From Procambarus clarkii (lineage: Eukaryota > Arthropoda > Malacostraca > Decapoda > Cambaridae): a DNA stretch of 64,000 nt. Position numbers and translations under genes: made by a program. Position 1 is the stretch's first letter. Each line of letters begins with the position of its first letter. The DNA is taken from the NCBI RefSeq assembly GCF_040958095.1, contig NC_091193.1:37855886-37919885 (forward strand), given 5' to 3'. Of the stretch, positions 35,101 through 49,800 are shown in pieces. The notes below the pieces were generated by a model, which saw only the letters and a program-made list of their open reading frames with translations, did not search any database and was not told the DNA's origin.

Positions 35101-38100
35101 ACGTGTCCTCCAGGTAAACACTCGGATACTTGCAGGAGACACGTGTCCTCCAGGTAAACACTCGGATACTTGCAGGAGACACGTGTCCTCCAGGTAAACA
35201 CTCGGATACTTGCAGGAGACACGTGTCCTCCAGGTAAACACTCGGATACTTGCAGGAGACACGTGTCCTCCAGGTAAACACTCGGATACTTGCAGGAGAC
35301 ACGTGTCCTCCAGGTAAACACTCGGATACTTGCAGGAGACACGTGTCCTCCAGGTAAACACTCGGATACTTGCAGGAGACACGTGTCCTCCAGGTAAACA
35401 CTCGGATACTTGCAGGAGACACGTGTCCTCCAGGTTAAACACTCGGATACTTGCAGGAGACACGTGTCCTCCAGGTAAACACTCGGATACTTGCAGGAGA
35501 CACGTGTCCTCCAGGTAAACACTCGGATACTTGCAGGAGACACGTGTCCTCCAGGTAAACACTCGGATACTTGCAGGAGACACGTGTCCTCCAGGTAAAC
35601 ACTCGGATACTTGCAGGAGACACGTGTCCTCCAGGTAAACACTCGGATACTTGCAGGAGACACGTGTCCTCCAGGTAAACACTCGGATACTTGCAGGAGA
35701 CACGTGTCCTCCAGGTAAACACTCGGATACTTGCAGGAGACACGTGTCCTCCAGGTAAACACTCGGATACTTGCAGGAAACACGTGTCCTCCAGGTAAAC
35801 ACTCGGATACTTGCAGGAAACACGTGTCCTCCAGGTAAACACTCGGATACTTGCAGGAACACACGTGTCCTCCAGGTAAACACTCGGATACTTGCAGGAA
35901 ACACGTGTCCTCCAGGTAAACACTCGGATACTTGCAGGAAACACGTGTCCTCCAGGTAAACACTCGGATACTTGCAGGAAACACGTGTCCTCCAGGTAAA
36001 CACTCGGATACTTGCAGGAAACACGTGTCCTCCAGGTAAACACTCGGATACTTGCAGGAAACACGTGTCCTCCAGGTAAACACTCGGATACTTGCAGGAA
36101 ACACGTGTCCTCCAGGTAAACACTCGGATACTTGCAGGAAACACGTGTCCTCCAGGTAAACACTCGGATACTTGCAGGAAACACGTGTCCTCCAGGTAAA
36201 CACTCGGATACTTGCAGGAAACACGTGTCCTCCAGGTAAACACTCGGATACTTGCAGGAAACACGTGTCCTCCAGGTAAACACTCGGATACTTGCAGGAA
36301 ACACGTGTCCTCCAGGTAAACACTCGGATACTTGCAGGAAACACGTGTCCTCCAGGTAAACACTCGGATACTTGCAGGAAACACGTGTCCTCCAGGTAAA
36401 CACTCGGATACTTGCAGGAAACACGTGTCCTCCAGGTAAACACTCGGATACTTGCAGGAAACACGTGTCCTCCAGGTAAACACTCGGATACTTGCAGGAA
36501 ACACGTGTCCTCCAGGTAAACACTCGGATACTTGCAGGAAACACGTGTCCTCCAGGTAAACACTCGGATACTTGCAGGAAACACGTGTCCTCCAGGTAAA
36601 CACTCGGATACTTGCAGGAAACACGTGTCCTCCAGGTAAACACTCGGATACTTGCAGGAAACACGTGTCCTCCAGGTAAACACTCGGATACTTGCAGGAA
36701 ACACGTGTCCTCCAGGTAAACACTCGGATACTTGCAGGAAACACGTGTCCTCCAGGTAAACACTCGGATACTTGCAGGAAACACGTGTCCTCCAGGTAAA
36801 CACTCGGATACTTGCAGGAAACACGTGTCCTCCAGGTAAACACTCGGATACTTGCAGGAAACACGTGTCCTCCAGGTAAACACTCGGATACTTGCAGGAA
36901 ACACGTGTCCTCCAGGTAAACACTCGGATACTTGCAGGAAACACGTGTCCTCCAGGTAAACACTCGGATACTTGCAGGAAACACGTGTCCTCCAGGTAAA
37001 CACTCGGATACTTGCAGGAAACACGTGTCCTCCAGGTAAACACTCGGATACTTGCAGGAAACACGTGTCCTCCAGGTAAACACTCGGATACTTGCAGGAA
37101 ACACGTGTCCTCCAGGTAAACACTCGGATACTTGCAGGAAACACGTGTCCTCCAGGTAAACACTCGGATACTTGCAGGAAACACGTGTCCTCCAGGTAAA
37201 CACTCGGATACTTGCAGGAAACACGTGTCCTCCAGGTAAACACTCGGATACTTGCAGGAAACACGTGTCCTCCAGGTAAACACTCGGATACTTGCAGGAA
37301 ACACGTGTCCTCCAGGTAAACACTCGGATACTTGCAGGAAACACGTGTCCTCCAGGTAAACACTCGGATACTTGCAGGAAACACGTGTCCTCCAGGTAAA
37401 CACTCGGATACTTGCAGGAAACACGTGTCCTCCAGGTAAACACTCGGATACTTGCAGGAAACACGTGTCCTCCAGGTAAACACTCGGATACTTGCAGGAA
37501 ACACGTGTCCTCCAGGTAAACACTCGGATACTTGCAGGAAACACGTGTCCTCCAGGTAAACACTCGGATACTTGCAGGAAACACGTGTCCTCCAGGTAAA
37601 CACTCGGATACTTGCAGGAAACACGTGTCCTCCAGGTAAACACTCGGATACTTGCAGGAAACACGTGTCCTCCAGGTAAACACTCGGATACTTGCAGGAA
37701 ACACGTGTCCTCCAGGTAAACACTCGGATACTTGCAGGAAACACGTGTCCTCCAGGTAAACACTCGGATACTTGCAGGAAACACGTGTCCTCCAGGTAAA
37801 CACTCGGATACTTGCAGGAAACACGTGTCCTCCAGGTAAACACTCGGATACTTGCAGGAAACACGTGTCCTCCAGGTAAACACTCGGATACTTGCAGGAA
37901 ACACGTGTCCTCCAGGTAAACACTCGGATACTTGCAGGAAACACGTGTCCTCCAGGTAAACACTCGGATACTTGCAGGAAACACGTGTCCTCCAGGTAAA
38001 CACTCGGATACTTGCAGGAAACACGTGTCCTCCAGGTAAACACTCGGATACTTGCAGGAAACACGTGTCCTCCAGGTAAACACTCGGATACTTGCAGGAA

Positions 38101-41100
38101 ACACGTGTCCTCCAGGTAAACACTCGGATACTTGCAGGAAACACGTGTCCTCCAGGTAAACACTCGGATACTTGCAGGAAACACGTGTCCTCCAGGTAAA
38201 CACTCGGATACTTGCAGGAAACACGTGTCCTCCAGGTAAACACTCGGATACTTGCAGGAAACACGTGTCCTCCAGGTAAACACTCGGATACTTGCAGGAA
38301 ACACGTGTCCTCCAGGTAAACACTCGGATACTTGCAGGAAACACGTGTCCTCCAGGTAAACACTCGGATACTTGCAGGAAACACGTGTCCTCCAGGTAAA
38401 CACTCGGATACTTGCAGGAAACACGTGTCCTCCAGGTAAACACTCGGATACTTGCAGGAAACACGTGTCCTCCAGGTAAACACTCGGATACTTGCAGGAA
38501 ACACGTGTCCTCCAGGTAAACACTCGGATACTTGCAGGAAACACGTGTCCTCCAGGTAAACACTCGGATACTTGCAGGAAACACGTGTCCTCCAGGTAAA
38601 CACTCGGATACTTGCAGGAAACACGTGTCCTCCAGGTAAACACTCGGATACTTGCAGGAAACACGTGTCCTCCAGGTAAACACTCGGATACTTGCAGGAA
38701 ACACGTGTCCTCCAGGTAAACACTCGGATACTTGCAGGAAACACGTGTCCTCCAGGTAAACACTCGGATACTTGCAGGAAACACGTGTCCTCCAGGTAAA
38801 CACTCGGATACTTGCAGGAAACACGTGTCCTCCAGGTAAACACTCGGATACTTGCAGGAAACACGTGTCCTCCAGGTAAACACTCGGATACTTGCAGGAA
38901 ACACGTGTCCTCCAGGTAAACACTCGGATACTTGCAGGAAACACGTGTCCTCCAGGTAAACACTCGGATACTTGCAGGAAACACGTGTCCTCCAGGTAAA
39001 CACTCGGATACTTGCAGGAAACACGTGTCCTCCAGGTAAACACTCGGATACTTGCAGGAAACACGTGTCCTCCAGGTAAACACTCGGATACTTGCAGGAA
39101 ACACGTGTCCTCCAGGTAAACACTCGGATACTTGCAGGAAACACGTGTCCTCCAGGTAAACACTCGGATACTTGCAGGAAACACGTGTCCTCCAGGTAAA
39201 CACTCGGATACTTGCAGGAAACACGTGTCCTCCAGGTAAACACTCGGATACTTGCAGGAAACACGTGTCCTCCAGGTAAACACTCGGATACTTGCAGGAA
39301 ACACGTGTCCTCCAGGTAAACACTCGGATACTTGCAGGAAACACGTGTCCTCCAGGTAAACACTCGGATACTTGCAGGAAACACGTGTCCTCCAGGTAAA
39401 CACTCGGATACTTGCAGGAAACACGTGTCCTCCAGGTAAACACTCGGATACTTGCAGGAAACACGTGTCCTCCAGGTAAACACTCGGATACTTGCAGGAA
39501 ACACGTGTCCTCCAGGTAAACACTCGGATACTTGCAGGAAACACGTGTCCTCCAGGTAAACACTCGGATACTTGCAGGAAACACGTGTCCTCCAGGTAAA
39601 CACTCGGATACTTGCAGGAAACACGTGTCCTCCAGGTAAACACTCGGATACTTGCAGGAAACACGTGTCCTCCAGGTAAACACTCGGATACTTGCAGGAA
39701 ACACGTGTCCTCCAGGTAAACACTCGGATACTTGCAGGAAACACGTGTCCTCCAGGTAAACACTCGGATACTTGCAGGAAACACGTGTCCTCCAGGTAAA
39801 CACTCGGATACTTGCAGGAAACACGTGTCCTCCAGGTAAACACTCGGATACTTGCAGGAAACACGTGTCCTCCAGGTAAACACTCGGATACTTGCAGGAA
39901 ACACGTGTCCTCCAGGTAAACACTCGGATACTTGCAGGAAACACGTGTCCTCCAGGTAAACACTCGGATACTTGCAGGAAACACGTGTCCTCCAGGTAAA
40001 CACTCGGATACTTGCAGGAAACACGTGTCCTCCAGGTAAACACTCGGATACTTGCAGGAAACACGTGTCCTCCAGGTAAACACTCGGATACTTGCAGGAA
40101 ACACGTGTCCTCCAGGTAAACACTCGGATACTTGCAGGAAACACGTGTCCTCCAGGTAAACACTCGGATACTTGCAGGAAACACGTGTCCTCCAGGTAAA
40201 CACTCGGATACTTGCAGGAAACACGTGTCCTCCAGGTAAACACTCGGATACTTGCAGGAAACACGTGTCCTCCAGGTAAACACTCGGATACTTGCAGGAA
40301 ACACGTGTCCTCCAGGTAAACACTCGGATACTTGCAGGAAACACGTGTCCTCCAGGTAAACACTCGGATACTTGCAGGAAACACGTGTCCTCCAGGTAAA
40401 CACTCGGATACTTGCAGGAAACACGTGTCCTCCAGGTAAACACTCGGATACTTGCAGGAAACACGTGTCCTCCAGGTAAACACTCGGATACTTGCAGGAA
40501 ACACGTGTCCTCCAGGTAAACACTCGGATACTTGCAGGAAACACGTGTCCTCCAGGTAAACACTCGGATACTTGCAGGAAACACGTGTCCTCCAGGTAAA
40601 CACTCGGATACTTGCAGGAAACACGTGTCCTCCAGGTAAACACTCGGATACTTGCAGGAAACACGTGTCCTCCAGGTAAACACTCGGATACTTGCAGGAA
40701 ACACGTGTCCTCCAGGTAAACACTCGGATACTTGCAGGAAACACGTGTCCTCCAGGTAAACACTCGGATACTTGCAGGAAACACGTGTCCTCCAGGTAAA
40801 CACTCGGATACTTGCAGGAAACACGTGTCCTCCAGGTAAACACTCGGATACTTGCAGGAAACACGTGTCCTCCAGGTAAACACTCGGATACTTGCAGGAA
40901 ACACGTGTCCTCCAGGTAAACACTCGGATACTTGCAGGAAACACGTGTCCTCCAGGTAAACACTCGGATACTTGCAGGAAACACGTGTCCTCCAGGTAAA
41001 CACTCGGATACTTGCAGGAAACACGTGTCCTCCAGGTAAACACTCGGATACTTGCAGGAAACACGTGTCCTCCAGGTAAACACTCGGATACTTGCAGGAA

Positions 41101-44100
41101 ACACGTGTCCTCCAGGTAAACACTCGGATACTTGCAGGAAACACGTGTCCTCCAGGTAAACACTCGGATACTTGCAGGAAACACGTGTCCTCCAGGTAAA
41201 CACTCGGATACTTGCAGGAAACACGTGTCCTCCAGGTAAACACTCGGATACTTGCAGGAAACACGTGTCCTCCAGGTAAACACTCGGATACTTGCAGGAA
41301 ACACGTGTCCTCCAGGTAAACACTCGGATACTTGCAGGAAACACGTGTCCTCCAGGTAAACACTCGGATACTTGCAGGAAACACGTGTCCTCCAGGTAAA
41401 CACTCGGATACTTGCAGGAAACACGTGTCCTCCAGGTAAACACTCGGATACTTGCAGGAAACACGTGTCCTCCAGGTAAACACTCGGATACTTGCAGGAA
41501 ACACGTGTCCTCCAGGTAAACACTCGGATACTTGCAGGAAACACGTGTCCTCCAGGTAAACACTCGGATACTTGCAGGAAACACGTGTCCTCCAGGTAAA
41601 CACTCGGATACTTGCAGGAAACACGTGTCCTCCAGGTAAACACTCGGATACTTGCAGGAAACACGTGTCCTCCAGGTAAACACTCGGATACTTGCAGGAA
41701 ACACGTGTCCTCCAGGTAAACACTCGGATACTTGCAGGAAACACGTGTCCTCCAGGTAAACACTCGGATACTTGCAGGAACACGTGTCCTCCAGGTAAAC
41801 ACTCGGATACTTGCAGGAAACACGTGTCCTCCAGGTAAACACTCGGATACTTGCAGGAAACACGTGTCCCTCCAGGTAAACACTCGGATACTTGCAGGAA
41901 ACACGTGTCCTCCAGGTAAACACTCGGATACTTGCAGGAAACACGTGTCCTCCAGGTAAACACTCGGATACTTGCAGGAAACACGTGTCCTCCCAGGTAA
42001 ACACTCGGATACTTGCAGGAGACACGTGTCCTCCAGGTAAACACTCGGATACTTGCAGGAGACACGTGTCCTCCAGGTAAACACTCGGATACTTGCAGGA
42101 AGACACGTGTCCTCCAGGTAAACACTCGGATACTTGCAGGAACCACGTGTCCTCAGGTAAACACTCGGATACTTGCAGGAACACGTGTCCTCCAGGTAAA
42201 CACTCGGATACTTGCAGGAAACACGTGTCCTCCAGGTAAACACTCGGATACTGCAGGAAACACGTGTCCTCCAGGTAAACACTCGGATACTTGCAGGAAA
42301 CACGTGTCCTCCAGGTAAACACTCGGATACTTGCAGGAGACACGTGTCCTCCAGGTAAACACTCGGATTACTTGCAGGAGACACGTGTCCTCCAGGTAAA
42401 CACTCGGATACTTGCAGGAACACGTGTCCTCCAGGTAAACACTCGGATACTTGCAGGAACACGTGTCCTCCAGGTAAACACTCGGATACTTGCAGGAAAC
42501 ACGTGGTCCTCCAGGTAAACACTCGGATACTTGCAGGAAACACGTGTCCTCCAGGTAAACACTCGGATACTTGCAGGAAACACGTGTCCTCCAGGTAAAC
42601 ACTCGGATACTTGCAGGAAACACGTGTCCTCCAGGTAAACACTCGGATACTTGCAGGAAACACGTGTCCTCCAGGTAAACACTCGGATACTTGCAGGAAA
42701 CACGTGTCCTCCAGGTAAACACTCGGATACTTGCAGGAAACACGTGTCCTCCAGGTAAACACTCGGATACTTGCAGGAAACACGTGTCCTCCAGGTAAAC
42801 ACTCGGATACTTGCAGGAAACACGTGTCCTCCAGGTAAACACTCGGATACTTGCAGGAAACACGTGTCCTCCAGGTAAACACTCGGATACTTGCAGGAAA
42901 ACACGTGTCCTCCAGGTAAACACTCGGATACTTGCAGGAAACACGTGTCCTCCAGGTAAACACTCGGATACTTGCAGGAAAACACGTGTCCTCCAGGTAA
43001 ACACTCGGATACTTGCAGGAAACACGTGTCCTCCAGGTAAACACTCGGATACTTGCAGGAAACACGTGTCCTCCAGGTAAACACTCGGATACTTGCAGGA
43101 AACACGTGTCCTCCAGGTAAACACTCGGATACTTGCAGGAAACACGTGTCCTCCAGGTAAACACTCGGATACTTGCAGGAAACACGTGTCCTCCAGGTAA
43201 ACACTCGGATACTTGCAGGAAACACGTGTCCTCCAGGTAAACACTCGGATACTTGCAGGAAACACGTGTCCTCCAGGTAAACACTCGGATACTTGCAGGA
43301 AACACGTGTCCTCCAGGTAAACACTCGGATACTTGCAGGAAACACGTGTCCTCCAGGTAAACACTCGGATACTTGCAGGAAACACGTGTCCTCCAGGTAA
43401 ACACTCGGATACTTGCAGGAAACACGTGTCCTCCAGGTAAACACTCGGATACTTGCAGGAAACACGTGTCCTCCAGGTAAACACTCGGATACTTGCAGGA
43501 AACACGTGTCCTCCAGGTAAACACTCGGATACTTGCAGGAAACACGTGTCCTCCAGGTAAACACTCGGATACTTGCAGGAAACACGTGTCCTCCAGGTAA
43601 ACACTCGGATACTTGCAGGAAACACGTGTCCTCCAGGTAAACACTCGGATACTTGCAGGAAACACGTGTCCTCCAGGTAACACACTCGGATACTTGCAGG
43701 AAACACGTGTCCTCCAGGTAAACACTCGGATGCTTGCAGGAAACACGTGTCCTCCAGGTAAACACTCGGATACTTGCAGGAAACACGTGTCCTCCAGGTA
43801 AACACTCGGATACTTGCAGGAAACACGTGTCCTCCAGGTAAACACTCGGATACTTGCAGGAAACACGTGTCCTCCAGGTAAACACTCGGATAGCTTGCAG
43901 GAAACACGTGTCCTCCAGGTAAACACTCGGATGCTTGCAGGAAACACGTGTCCTCCAGGTAAACACTCGGATGCTTGCAGGAAACACGTGTCCTCCAGGT
44001 AAACACTCGGATACTTGCAGGAAACACGTGTCCTCCAGGTAAACACTCGGATACTTGCAGGAAACACGTGTCCTCCAGGTAAACACTCGGATACTTGCAG

Positions 44101-46845
44101 GAAACACGTGTCCTCCAGGTAAACACTCGGATACTTGCAGGAAACACGTGTCCTCCAGGTAAACACTCGGATACTTGCAGGAAACACGTGTCCTCCAGGT
44201 AAACACTCGGATACTTGCAGGAAACACGTGTCCTCCAGGTAAACACTCGGATACTTGCAGGAAACACGTGTCCTCCAGGTAAACACTCGGATACTTGCCG
44301 GAAACACGTGTCCTCCAGGTAAACACTCGGATACTTGCCGGAAACACGTGTCCTCCAGGTAAACACTCGGATACTTGCCGGAAACACGTGTCCTCCAGGT
44401 AAACACTCGGATACTTGCCGGAAACACGTGTCCTCCAGGTAAACACTCGGATACTTGCAGGAAACACGTGTCCTCCAGGTAAACACTCGGATACTTGCAG
44501 GAAACACGTGTCCTCCAGGTAAACACTCGGATACTTGCAGGAAACACGTGTCCTCCAGGTAAACACTCGGATACTTGCAGGAAACACGTGTCCTCCAGGT
44601 AAACACTCGGATACTTGCAGGAAACACGTGTCCTCCAGGTAAACACTCGGATACTTGCAGGAAACACGTGTCCTCCAGGTAAACACTCGGATACTTGCAG
44701 GAAACACGTGTCCTCCAGGTAAACACTCGGATACTTGCAGGAAACACGTGTCCTCCAGGTAAACACTCGGATACTTGCAGGAAACACGTGTCCTCCAGGT
44801 AAACACTCGGATACTTGCAGGAAACACGTGTCCTCCAGGTAAACACTCGGATACTTGCAGGAAACACGTGTCCTCCAGGTAAACACTCGGATACTTGCAG
44901 GAAACACGTGTCCTCCAGGTAAACACTCGGATACTTGCAGGAAACACGTGTCCTCCAGGTAAACACTCGGATACTTGCAGGAAACACGTGTCCTCCAGGT
45001 AAACACTCGGATACTTGCAGGAAACACGTGTCCTCCAGGTAAACACTCGGATACTTGCAGGAAACACGTGTCCTCCAGGTAAACACTCGGATACTTGCAG
45101 GAAACACGTGTCCTCCAGGTAAACACTCGGATACTTGCAGGAAACACGTGTCCTCCAGGTAAACACTCGGATACTTGCCGGAAACACGTGTCCTCCAGGT
45201 AAACTCTCGGATACTTGCCGGAAACACGTGTCCTCCAGGTAAACACTCGGATACTTGCCGGAAACACGTGTCCTCCAGGTAAACACTCGGATACTTGCCG
45301 GAAACACGTGTCCTCCAGGTAAACACTCGGATACTTGCAGGAAACACGTGTCCTCCAGGTAAACACTCGGATACTTGCAGGAAACACGTGTCCTCCAGGT
45401 AAACACTCGGATACTTGCAGGAAACACGTGTCCTCCAGGTAAACACTCGGATACTTGCAGGAAACACGTGTCCTCCAGGTAAACACTTGGATACTTGCAG
45501 GAAACACGTGTCCTCCAGGTAAACACTCGGATGCTTGCAGGAAACACGTGTCCTCCAGGTAAACACTCGGATGCTTGCAGGAAACACGTGTCCTCCAGGT
45601 AAACACTCGGATGCTTGCAGGAAACACGTGTCCTCCAGGTAAACACTCGGATGCTTGCAGGAAACACGTGTCCTCCAGGTAAACACTCGGATGCTTGCAG
45701 GAAACACGTGTCCTCCAGGTAAACACTCGGATGCTTGCAGGAAACACGTGTCCTCCAGGTAAACACTCGGATGCTTGCAGGAAACACGTGTCCTCCAGGT
45801 AAACACTCGGATGCTTGCAGGAAACACGTGTCCTCCAGGTAAACACTCGGATGCTTGCAGGAAACACGTGTCCTCCAGGTAAACACTCGGATGCTTGCAG
45901 GAAACACGTGTCCTCCAGGTAAACACTCGGATGCTTGCAGGAAACACGTGTCCTCCAGGCAAACACTCGGATGCTTGCAGGAAACACGTGTCCTCCAGGT
46001 AAACACTCGGATGCTTGCAGGAAACACGTGTCCTCCAGGTAAACACTCGGATGCTTGCAGGAAACACGTGTCCTCCAGGTAAACACTCGGATGCTTGCAG
46101 GAAACACGTGTCCTCCAGGTAAACACTCGGATGCTTGCAGGAAACACGTGTCCTCCAGGTAAACACTCGGATGCTTGCAGGAAACACGTGTCCTCCAGGT
46201 AAACACTCGGATGCTTGCAGGAAACACGTGTCCTCCAGGTAAACACTCGGATGCTTGCAGGAAACACGTGTCCTCCAGGTAAATACTCGGATGCTTGCAG
46301 GAAACACGTGTCCTCCAGGTAAACACTCGGATGCTTGCAGGAAACACGTGTCCTCCAGGTAAACACTCGGATGCTTGCAGGAAACACGTGTCCTCCAGGT
46401 AAACACTCGGATACGTGCAGGAAACACGTGTCCTCCAGGTAAACACTCGTATACGTGCAGGAAACACGTGTCCTCCAGGTAAACACTCGGATACTTGCTG
46501 GAAACACGTGTCCTCCAGGTAAACACTCGGATACTTGCAGGAAACACGTGTCCTCCAGGTAAACACTCGGATACGTGCAGGAAACACGTGTCCTCCAGGT
46601 AAACACTCGTATACTTGCAGGAAACACGTGTCCTCCAGGTAAACACTCGGATACTTGCAGGAAACACGTGTCCTCCAGGTAAACACTCGGATACTTGCAG
46701 GAAACACGTGTCCTCCAGGTAAACACTCGGATACTTGCAGGAAACACGTGTCCTCCAGGTAAACACTCGGATACTTGCAGGAAACACGTGTCCTCCAGGT
46801 AAACACTCGGATACTTGCAGGAAACACGTGTCCTCCAGGTAAACA
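32130..46845. repeat. Large satellite array, 40-bp unit, about 368 copies
   Basis: The unit is TCCTCCAGGTAAACACTCGG followed by ATACTTGCAGGAAACACGTG, 40 bases, with the palindrome ACACGTGT at each unit junction. Domains differ. At 32130-32560 units are regular. At 32560-33970 units have many one-base insertions and deletions. At 33970-35760 most units have GAGACACGTG. At 35770-41760 there is a run of about 150 units that look identical. At 41760-42520 indels return. At 42520-45530 units are regular, with two blocks of four TTGCCGG units. At 45530-46400 units have GATGCTTGCAGG, and at 46400-46650 some have ACGTGCAGG. Period 40 is not a multiple of three and the unit is stop-free on the minus strand, giving open frames up to 4303 codons. 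These are artefacts. Confidence 0.98.
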
Positions 46846-49800
46846 CATACTGGACGTGCTACCACATACTAGACGTGCTACCACATACTGGACGTGCTAG
46901 CACATACTGGACGTGCTACCACATACTGGACGTGCTACCACATACTGGACGTGCTACCACATACTAGACGTGCTACCACATACTGGACGTGCTACCACAT
47001 ACTAGACGTGCTACCACATACTGGACGTGCTACCACATACTAGACGTGCTACCACATACTAGACGTGCTACCACATACTGGACGTGCTACCACATACTAG
47101 ACGTGCTACCACATACTGGACGTGCTACCACATACTAGACGTGCTACCACATACTGGACGTGCTACCACATACTAGACGTGCTACCACATACTAGACGTG
47201 CTACCACATACTGGACGTGCTACCACATACTAGACGTGCTACCACATACTGGACGTGCTACCACATACTAGACGTGCTACCACATACTGGACGTGCTACC
47301 ACATACTAGACGTGCTACCACATACTAGACGTGCTACCACATACTGGACGTGCTACCACATACTAGACGTGCTACCACATACTGGACGTGCTACCACATA
47401 CTAGACGTGCTACCACATACTGGACGTGCTAGCACATACTGGACGTGCTACCACATACTGGACGTGCTACCACATACTAGACGTGCTACCACATACTGGA
47501 CGTGCTAGCACATACTGGACGTGCTACCACATACTGGACGTGCTAGCACATACTGGACGTGCTACCACATACTAGACGTGCTACCACATACTGGACGTGC
47601 TAGCACATACTGGACGTGCTACCACATACTGGACGTGCTAGCACATACTGGACGTGCTACCACATACTGGACGTGCTAGCACATACTGGACGTGCTACCA
47701 CATACTGGACGTGCTAGCACATACTGGACGTGCTACCACATACAGGACGTGCTAGCACATACTGGACGTGCTACCACATACTGGACGTGCCAGCACATAC
47801 TGGACGTGCTACCACATACTAGACGTGCTACCACATACTGGACGTGCTAGCACATACTGGACGTGCTACCACATACTGGACGTGCTAGCACATACTGGAC
47901 GTGCTAGCACATACTGGACGTGCTACCACATACTGGACGTGCTAGCACATACTGGACGTGCTACCACATACTAGACGTGCTACCACATACTGGACGTGCT
48001 AGCACATACTGGACGTGCTACCACATACTGGACGTGCTAGCACATACTGGACGTGCTACCACATACTGGACGTGCTACCACATACTGGACGTGCTACCAC
48101 ATACTGGACGTGCTAGCACATACTGGACGTGCTACCACATACTGGACGTGCTACCACATACTGGACGTGCTAGCACATACTGGACGTGCTACCACATACT
48201 AGACGTGCTACCACATACTGGACGTGCTAGCACATACTGGACGTGCTACCACATACTGGACGTGCTAGCACATACTGGACGTGCTACCACATACTGGACG
48301 TGCTAGCACATACTGGACGTGCTACCACATACTGGACGTGCTAGCACATACTGGACGTGCTACCACATACTAGACGTGCTACCACATACTGGACGTGCTA
48401 GCACATACTGGACGTGCTACCACATACTGGACGTGCTAGCACATACTGGACGTGCTACCACATACTGGACGTGCTACCACATACTGGACGTGCTAGCACA
48501 TACTGGACGTGCTAGCACATACTGGACGTGCTACCACATACTGGACGTGCTAGCACATACTGGACGTGCTACCACATACTGGACGTGCTAGCACATACTG
48601 GACGTGCTACCACATACTGGACGTGCTAGCACATACTGGACGTGCTACCACATACTGGACGTGCTAGCACATACTGGACGTGCTACCACATACTGGACGT
48701 GCTAGCACATACTGGACGTGCTACCACATACTGGACGTGCTAGCACATACTGGACGTGCTACCACATACTGGACGTGCTAGCACATACTGGACGTGCTAC
48801 CACATACTGGACGTGCTAGCACATACTGGACGTGCTACCACATACTGGACGTGCTAGCACATACTGGACGTGCTACCACATACTGGACGTGCTAGCACAT
48901 ACTGGACGTGCTAGCACATACTGGACGTGCTAGCACATACTGGACGTGCTACCACATACTGGACGTGCTACCACATACTGGACGTGCTACCACATACTGG
49001 ACGTGCTAGCACATACTGGACGTGCTACCACATACTGGACGTGCTAGCACATACTGGACGTGCTACCACATACTGGACGTGCTAGCACATACTGGACGTG
49101 CTACCACATACTGGACGTGCTAGCACATACTGGACGTGCTACCACATACTGGACGTGCTAGCACATACTGGACGTGCTACCACATACTGGACGTGCTAGC
49201 ACATACTGGACGTGCTACCACATACTGGACGTGCTAGCACATACTGGACGTGCTACCACATACTGGACGTGCTAGCACATACTGGACGTGCTACCACATA
49301 CTGGACGTGCTAGCACATACTGGACGTGCTACCACATACTGGACGTGCTAGCACATACTGGACGTGCTAGCACATACTGGACGTGCTAGCACATACTGGA
49401 CGTGCTACCACATACTGGACGTGCTAGCACATACTGGACGTGCTACCACATACTGGACGTGCTAGCACATACTGGACGTGCTACCACATACTGGACGTGC
49501 TAGCACATACTGGACGTGCTACCAGATACTGGACGTGCTAGCACATACTGGACCTGCTACCACATACTGGACGTGCTAGCACATACTGGACGTGCTACCA
49601 CATACTGGACGTGCTACCACATACTGGACGTGCTAGCACATACTGGACGTGCTAGCACATACTGGACGTGCTACCACATACTGGACGTGCTAGCACATAC
49701 TGGACGTGCTAGCACATACTGGACGTGCTACCACATACTGGACGTGCTAGCACATACTGGACGTGCTAGCACATACTGGACGTGCTAGCACATACTGGAC

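Noticed and set aside
33973-46884. Minus-strand open frame of 4303 codons (repeats of VSCKYPSVYLEDTCFLQVSE type), with overlapping frames of 2745, 2302, 1570 and 1492 codons
   Set aside because: The 40-bp unit lacks stops on this strand in all three frames, and period 40 cycles through the frames, so long frames are automatic. All three frames are open at once, and there is no start context or non-repeat domain.
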